Assembly: GCA_964574495.1 (NCBI GenBank)
Contig: CAZNNT010000018.1
Span: 1-17,299 of the forward strand
Direction of reading: 5' to 3'
Length of the DNA stretch: 17,299 nucleotides
Source of the DNA: HO2-45-28 sp964574495
GTDB lineage: Bacteria; Patescibacteriota; Minisyncoccia; HO2-45-28
Below, piece after piece: positions 12,792 through 17,299 of this stretch. Position 1 is the stretch's first letter. The number at the start of each line of letters is the position of its first letter. The position numbers were made by a program, and so were the translations under genes. The notes below the pieces were generated by a model, which made no database searches, was not told the DNA's origin, and worked only from the letters and a program-made list of their open reading frames with translations.

Positions 12792-13880
12792 TTATTTCCT
12801 CCCCCATTTGTGCCAGCTGACAAGAAGAGGGCTGGCAAGGCAGATTGAAGAATAAGTGCCGGCAACAACTCCGACCAGCAAAGTCAGAGCAAAATAACGG
12901 GTGGCTCCGGCTCCAAGCCAGAAAAGAGAGAACAAAACCAAAAACAGCGCGAACGACGTAGCCAAAGACCGGCCGAATGTCTCGTTTAAACTTTTTCCGA
13001 CAATATCTTCAAATTCTCCGCGGCCTTCGGCTTTGCGGAGGTTTTCGCGTATGCGGTCAAAAACCACTATCGTATCGTGCACGGAAAAACCCAGGATGGT
13101 CAAAAGCGCGGTCACAAAAAGAGAATCAATTTCCGCTCCGTAAAAGCGCCCGAGATACGCGAAAAGTCCGGCCGGCACTGCTATGTCATGCGCTAAAGCG
13201 ATAATCGCCACCATCCCGTACTTCCAGCTGGCCACAGGTTTTGAAACATGACGAAATGCCCAGCTAACAAAACCAAGAATTAAAATTATCACCAGAATTA
13301 TTGAAATAACGGCGTTTTTTCTTAGTTCAGAACCTATGGCCGGACCCACGGCGTCAAACCTGCGTTCAGTCAAAACCGACGCGGGATCTTTGCCCGCGGA
13401 TAAAGTTTGTAGCAGAATTTCGCGGCTTTCGTTTGAAGTATCGCCGAATCTTATGATTAAACCCTTGTCGCCAGTAGGCTGAATTCTGAACGCCGCCAAA
13501 TTCNNNNNNNNNNATTCATAACCGATAACCGGCCCGATGGAATCAAATCTTTTTTCTTCCAGCGCCAAAGACGGCTGGTCGCTGCCGGCAAGAATTTTAA
13601 GCAATGTCTGACGTCCTTGCGAAGAAACATCGGCTATCCTGATAATTAAACCCCTATCGCCCGTCGGCTGAACTCTGAAAGAACCGAGATTTGAGACAGC
13701 CAAATTTTTTTCCACGGAAGAAATATCCGGCCTCTCTTTTAAAAATTCCACTTCCATTATGGAGCCGCCGGAAAAATCAACGCCCAAACTAAATCCGTAA
13801 AACAAAATGCCGAAAATGCTTAGCGCCAAAATAGCGCCTGAAAATGCGTATAAAATTTTTCTTAAACGAACGATTGGCAT
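12792..13880 (-). CDS. secF: Protein translocase subunit SecF, with first periplasmic domain present twice across a gap
   Basis: SecF works with SecD to pull exported proteins across the membrane using the proton or sodium gradient. ATG at 13880 (MPIVRLRKILYAFSG) follows the secD stop after 1 nt; the longer frame to 13949 lies inside secD. Landmarks: membrane helix 1 at 9-29, LGVDFSGG at 32-39, and the conserved GFSVHDTIVVFDRIREN at 264-280 in the membrane half, with five further helices. The P1 domain occurs twice: residues 60-122 and, after the N run, about 127-185; 31 of 59 aligned residues are identical. Without the second copy the length (about 296) is typical for SecF. The frame happens to continue over the 10 N. 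A misjoin of two contigs is the likelier reading. Confidence 0.93.
   Translation of the reverse strand: MPIVRLRKILYAFSGAILALSIFGILFYGFSLGVDFSGGSIMEVEFLKERPDISSVEKNLAVSNLGSFRVQPTGDRGLIIRIADVSSQGRQTLLKILAGSDQPSLALEEKRFDSIGPVIGYEXXXXNLAAFRIQPTGDKGLIIRFGDTSNESREILLQTLSAGKDPASVLTERRFDAVGPAIGSELRKNAVISIILVIILILGFVSWAFRHVSKPVASWKYGMVAIIALAHDIAVPAGLFAYLGRFYGAEIDSLFVTALLTILGFSVHDTIVVFDRIRENLRKAEGRGEFEDIVGKSLNETFGRSLATSFALFLVLFSLFWLGAGATRYFALTLLVGVVAGTYSSICLASPLLVSWHKWGRK
13504..13513. other. Scaffold gap (10 N)
   Basis: Ten N of fixed length in secF. The contig ends on both sides encode homologous P1-domain sequence. Confidence 0.99.
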
Positions 13881-13881
13881 T

Positions 13882-15204
13882 TTATGATTTTTTCGCGCCG
13901 TAAAGCGCGAAAGAAAATTTATTCCGCCGCAAACCGGCGGATAAAACAAAAACGCGGCTTACGACTAAAGCCGAAAAAATACTTGAAAGCACCCCTATTA
14001 CCAAAGTCAAGGCAAAACCGCGTATAACGCTTGTGCCGAACCAATACAAAATGGTCGCGGTGATAATTGTGGAAATATTTGAATCCCGAATGGACGGCCA
14101 GGCGCGCCTAAATCCGCTTTTTAGCGATTCAGTCAAGTCACTGCCCCAAAGCGTCTCTTCGCGCATGCGCTCAAATATCAAAATATTGGCGTCAACCGCC
14201 ATGCCGACCGACAGAAGAAATCCGGCAATGCCGGCCGCGGTAAGCGTAACCGGTAAAATTTTAAAAATGCTCAAAACCAAAACGATATAAAAGGCCAAAC
14301 CAAAAATAGAGATAAGCCCGGGGAAACGGTAGCGTAAAATTAAAAATAACGCGACCGCCAATATGCCGTAAATGCCCGCGTAAATTCCTCTGACCAAGGA
14401 CTCCCCGCCCAAAGAAGCGCCGACATTTTGCTGGGAAATCAATTTAATAGGCACTGGCAGAGCTCCGGAATTAAGGCGCCGAACCAAGTCCCTGGCTTCA
14501 TTTGGCGTGAAGCGGCCGGTTATTTGAGCGTTGCCCGATGTTATCTCTTGCTGCACCACCGGCGCGCTGATGGGCAGTTCGTCTAAATAAATAGCCACGC
14601 GCTTTCCGACATTTTCTTTAGTGATGCGGCCGAAAATTTCCGCGCCTTCTTTGTTGAATTCCAGAAGAACCACCGCTTCGCCGGTTGCCGAATCAAAATT
14701 AAGAACGGATTTTTTTAAAAATCTGCCGGTAAGTTCCGTGGGAACGAAATAGGGATCTTCGGAAACCTGCTCTTCTTTTTCAAGCGCCGCAAGAATCGCA
14801 TCCCTGGATTCGGCCGGCCTTTCGGTTTTGAACTCAAGATACGGCGTCTGACCTATCATTTTAATCGCTTCATCGGTGTCAAAAACGCCGGCAAGTTCCA
14901 CTATAAGACGGCGGTCGTCGCCCGATCTCTGGACCTGCACCACGGGCTCGGTAACGCCGAAAGAGTTGATCCTGCGTTCAATCACATCCCGAAGCCCCTC
15001 CATCGATTCGCTGATTTCGGCGCCTTCAATCGCGGAAACATCGGCTTGATAGACCAAATGCGCCCCTCCCTGCAAATCAAGCCCCAGGCGATAGCCGATA
15101 CTACCCAAAAACCAATCGGGCTTCACAAAATTCGCGCCCGCAAAATAGCCGAGAGCAAGACCCGCCAAAAGCAAAACAAAAGCCCAAATGCGGATTTTAA
15201 ACAT
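13882..15204 (-). CDS. secD: Protein translocase subunit SecD
   Basis: A 440-residue Sec accessory subunit, partner of SecF. Helix 1 at about 6-24, then YRLGLDLQGGAHLVYQAD (38-55) with the family's conserved LGLDLQGG and D43. The periplasmic P1 base and head regions follow (about 55-260, including VIERRINSFGVTEPVVQ at 74-90). Membrane helices 2-6 lie in 271-425 and include VGMAVDANILIFERMREE (333-350) with the conserved D338 of the ion path, and ISTIITATILYWFGT (377-391). Start ATG at 15204 lies 5 nt after the ABC exporter's stop, with AGGGA close upstream. Stop TAA at 13882 is followed after 1 nt by secF, so both are co-translated. Length is normal for a Parcubacteria SecD. Confidence 0.97.
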   Translation of the reverse strand: MFKIRIWAFVLLLAGLALGYFAGANFVKPDWFLGSIGYRLGLDLQGGAHLVYQADVSAIEGAEISESMEGLRDVIERRINSFGVTEPVVQVQRSGDDRRLIVELAGVFDTDEAIKMIGQTPYLEFKTERPAESRDAILAALEKEEQVSEDPYFVPTELTGRFLKKSVLNFDSATGEAVVLLEFNKEGAEIFGRITKENVGKRVAIYLDELPISAPVVQQEITSGNAQITGRFTPNEARDLVRRLNSGALPVPIKLISQQNVGASLGGESLVRGIYAGIYGILAVALFLILRYRFPGLISIFGLAFYIVLVLSIFKILPVTLTAAGIAGFLLSVGMAVDANILIFERMREETLWGSDLTESLKSGFRRAWPSIRDSNISTIITATILYWFGTSVIRGFALTLVIGVLSSIFSALVVSRVFVLSAGLRRNKFSFALYGAKKS

Positions 15205-15209
15205 GATCC

Positions 15210-16994
15210 CTATCTTCCCTTAAACTGTAAATCATATAACCTTTTATACACCCCGCTTTCAATTTTGAGAAGTTCCTCGTGCCTGCCCTGCTCCATAACA
15301 CGACCCTTGTCAAGAACAATGATTTTATCGGCCTCGCGTACAGTGCTTAAGCGATGAGCGATAATAAAAGTCGTTCTGCCTTTCATCAATTCACGAAGCG
15401 ACTCCTGAATGAAGTTTTCCGACTTGGCGTCCAAGGCCGATGTCGGCTCGTCTAAAATCAAAATTTTTGGGTCGCGAAGAACCGCGCGGGCAATCGCGAT
15501 TCTTTGCTTCTGTCCCGCCGAAAGTTTTATCCCGCGCCACCCGACAACCTGCTTGTATTTTTTGGGAAAATTTTCTATGAACTCCGAAGCATAAGCGATT
15601 TTGGCGGCTTTCTTGACCTCTTCTTCCGATTTATCAAAACTTCCGTAACGAATGTTGTTAAAAACCGTGTCATTAAAAAGAGTTACTTCCTGCGGCACAA
15701 CTCCCAAAAATCCGCGATAAGTTCTCAAGTCAAATCGACGGACATCGTGTCCGTCAACCAAAACCCGACCCTTTTTGGGAAAGTAAAACGCCATCAATAA
15801 ATCAATTATCGTCGTCTTGCCGACTCCCGACTCACCCACAAGCGCGACTTTTTGGCCTGATTCAGCAGAAAAAGAAACTTCTTTCAAAACTTCGCGCCCG
15901 CCCTTATAACCAAAAGAAACATTTTCAAAAACAATACCGCCTTTAATATCGCTTAAAATCACGGCCTGCGCTGGAACATAAATTTCAGGAGCCGAACTGA
16001 AAATTTTTTCAGCTTCAATTATGGCCAAAGAGCCATTATGAATTCTCTGCCACTGGTTGCCCAGCTGAACAAACGGAGAAAAAAGCATGGCGGCGTAAGC
16101 ATTTAAAGTAACCAACTCTCCCGGGGTAAGCGAGCCTCGGCTGATTAAAATTATAGAATAAGCGAAAATGACAAACTGCGTAACTGTTACCAAAATACGC
16201 TGGGAAAAACTAAGTCTGGCCCATATCTCATATATCGCGATCCAACTGCGTGCCGCGCCCAAAACGAATTTTTTAAAAATTCGCCTTGATTCGTATTTTT
16301 CGGCCGCAAACTGTTTTACCTCTTTAACGTTATCCAGAGCGTCGCTTGCGTCGCCGTAAGCGGTGTTATAGTCGCGAATCATTTTTTCCTGCAATGGAGC
16401 GAGTTTTGGCGCTATATAACGTATTAAAAACACGTAGAATATAACCGCCGCCACCATAATAAGCGCCACGCCGAAATGGATAAAAAAAGAAAGCGCGACT
16501 GCAGCCACGATGCTTAAAAACGCCGGAGCGAAACTGATAAAAACTCCGGTTAAAACATCAAGAAACTGGGTGGCGCGATGGATTCGTTGCTGCGTCTTCC
16601 CGCCTTTGTTTTTTTTGTGAAATTCCAGCGGCTTTTCGATAAGACGCGAAAAAGAATCCGAGGCATATTCAGTTTCTATTTCAGCGCCCAATATGCTTTG
16701 TTTTCGGTCAATGCGCCAGGAAAGAATATCGGAAAAAATTTTTAAAACCAGCCAAAAAGCAAGAATCATGAAAATCCTGTTAAACAAAACTGAGCCAGAA
16801 GCCAGGCCAATAAGGCCGTCAAAAAATCTACCGGCCAAAAATGGTATGAGCGCGTCGGCCCCAGCGACAATCAAAGAAAAAAACGCCACAACCAGAAGAG
16901 CTTTTTTGTGCGGATTAAGAACATGTTTAATTATGGGCGCGAGATCTTTTAAAATCCGCCCAGCACCCCGTTTTTTTGAGTCAGCTTTTACCAT
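15210..16994 (-). CDS. ABC exporter half-transporter (membrane domain fused to ATPase)
   Basis: A 594-residue type I (MsbA/LmrA-like) half-exporter, working as a dimer to move lipids, peptides or drugs outward. The frame opens at TTG 17021, but ATG 16994 is preferred: a TATAAT box ends 6 nt before it. Membrane domain about 25-310 with six helices; ATPase domain about 350-594 with Walker A GESGVGKTT (387-395), Q-loop VVPQEV (Q435), signature LSAGQ (491-495, Ala in place of the second residue's usual Gly), Walker B ILILDEPTSALD (D515, E516) and H-loop H547. It lies directly before secD. The substrate cannot be read from sequence. Confidence 0.95.
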   Translation of the reverse strand: MVKADSKKRGAGRILKDLAPIIKHVLNPHKKALLVVAFFSLIVAGADALIPFLAGRFFDGLIGLASGSVLFNRIFMILAFWLVLKIFSDILSWRIDRKQSILGAEIETEYASDSFSRLIEKPLEFHKKNKGGKTQQRIHRATQFLDVLTGVFISFAPAFLSIVAAVALSFFIHFGVALIMVAAVIFYVFLIRYIAPKLAPLQEKMIRDYNTAYGDASDALDNVKEVKQFAAEKYESRRIFKKFVLGAARSWIAIYEIWARLSFSQRILVTVTQFVIFAYSIILISRGSLTPGELVTLNAYAAMLFSPFVQLGNQWQRIHNGSLAIIEAEKIFSSAPEIYVPAQAVILSDIKGGIVFENVSFGYKGGREVLKEVSFSAESGQKVALVGESGVGKTTIIDLLMAFYFPKKGRVLVDGHDVRRFDLRTYRGFLGVVPQEVTLFNDTVFNNIRYGSFDKSEEEVKKAAKIAYASEFIENFPKKYKQVVGWRGIKLSAGQKQRIAIARAVLRDPKILILDEPTSALDAKSENFIQESLRELMKGRTTFIIAHRLSTVREADKIIVLDKGRVMEQGRHEELLKIESGVYKRLYDLQFKGR

Positions 16995-17000
16995 TTTTAT

Positions 17001-17006
17001 ATTATA
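17001..17006 (-). promoter_or_regulatory. -10 box at the ABC exporter start
   Basis: Minus-strand TATAAT lies 6 nt before ATG 16994, so transcription would start at the ATG. There is no -35 and no TG extension. The region just upstream is the 36-bp palindrome. Confidence 0.45.
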
Positions 17007-17009
17007 ACG

Positions 17010-17045
17010 CAAACGGCTCAACGGGGCGCCCCGTTGAGCCGTTTG
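17010..17045. repeat. 36-bp perfect palindrome, possible terminator
   Basis: The sequence from 17010 to 17045 equals its own reverse complement, with GGCGCC at the centre, and would form an RNA hairpin of about 16 bp on either strand. It lies between the deoxyribosyltransferase-like gene stop and the ABC exporter start. The T tract that follows is poor (TTTG), so it may be a terminator of the upstream gene or a protein-binding or processing site. Confidence 0.8.
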
Positions 17046-17083
17046 GCTACGAGAAGAAATTAGTAATGTTGTTCCGAAAATTT

Positions 17084-17299
17084 TTAGTGCAAACGCTTCA
17101 GGAGTTCTTCGGGACTTGAAACGACATCGTGGATAAACTTACGGCTTGAAGGTTCTTCATAAAGGCCGTCGGGATAAGAGCCCATTAAAGTTTTGTCTTC
17201 AAGGGCGTAAATTGTTTTTCCGAGAACCGCGGCGGCAAAAAGCTCGCCGTTAGTATTTGCGCCGATATAGCCGTCTTTGTTAAAAATAAAACAGACATC
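17084..17299 (-). CDS. Nucleoside 2-deoxyribosyltransferase-like protein (C-terminal part)
   Basis: 71 codons ending in TAA at 17084, open to the window edge, so the N-terminal part is missing. The core DGYIGANTNGELFAAAVLGK followed by TIYALE resembles the conserved region of nucleoside 2-deoxyribosyltransferase-like folds, where a Gly-rich loop and a Glu follow a strand and helix (N-G-E-L-F-A-A-A-V-L-G-K-T-I-Y-A-L). The tail (SSPEELLKRL) fits a final helix. It may act in nucleoside salvage or nucleotide-like ligand turnover; with only the C-terminus visible, the name is tentative. It is followed by 39 nt of AT-rich spacer and the palindrome. Confidence 0.6.
   Translation of the reverse strand, partial: DVCFIFNKDGYIGANTNGELFAAAVLGKTIYALEDKTLMGSYPDGLYEEPSSRKFIHDVVSSPEELLKRLH

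Noticed and set aside
13881..13949. Longer N-terminus for SecF
   Set aside because: The extra residues lie inside secD in another frame; ATG 13880 begins the family's normal N-terminus.

Overview
The window looks like part of a Candidate Phyla Radiation genome (Patescibacteria, most likely the Parcubacteria group), probably a metagenome-assembled scaffold. The grounds are AT-leaning, densely packed genes with standard stop codons including TGA, and gene types usual in that group: a VirD4-like ATPase next to membrane proteins of unknown function, a sigma-region-4/HARE-HTH regulator, a PKD plus lamin-tail surface protein, and many family 4 glycosyltransferases. Two runs of exactly 10 N (10694-10703 and 13504-13513) mark nominal scaffold joins. 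No family search was run, so placement and names rest on motif reading.

Left part (1-5051): three minus-strand glycosyltransferases (2682, 1582 and 3872 starts) overlap by 4 nt and run into a truncated DUF4956-type membrane protein, one likely operon for surface glycan work. A fourth glycosyltransferase is divergent on the plus strand. The two directions share one compact promoter with overlapping -10 hexamers near 3881-3887. Three of the glycosyltransferases carry a 7-nt tandem repeat that reads as a SYKL-x-AN peptide.

Middle part (5046-11260, minus strand): a secreted surface protein (signal peptide, PKD, lamin-tail domain, C-terminal membrane helix), a VirD4/TraD-like ATPase with a C-terminal zinc-ribbon-like motif, a membrane-anchored protein with a HEPN-like RNRIAH motif, a large membrane protein, and a regulator with sigma-70 region 4 and HARE-HTH domains. 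The ATPase, the RNRIAH protein and the large membrane protein look like one membrane machine.

Accessory interval (11350-11802): a compact transcription unit with a perfect TTGACA-N17-TATAAT promoter, a possible 14-codon leader, a 74-codon GTG-start ORF and a strong intrinsic terminator. I recognise neither the peptide nor an RNA family. An 87-bp imperfect inverted repeat lies between it and the next gene.

Right part (11803-17299, minus strand): a membrane-anchored proline-dehydrogenase-like protein, SecF and SecD (Sec translocon accessory subunits), a half-size ABC exporter and the C-terminal end of a nucleoside 2-deoxyribosyltransferase-like protein. SecF has its first periplasmic domain twice, exactly across a scaffold gap, so either a chimeric join or a real internal duplication is present. 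Several genes have a -10 box only 6-7 nt before ATG, which suggests leaderless mRNAs.
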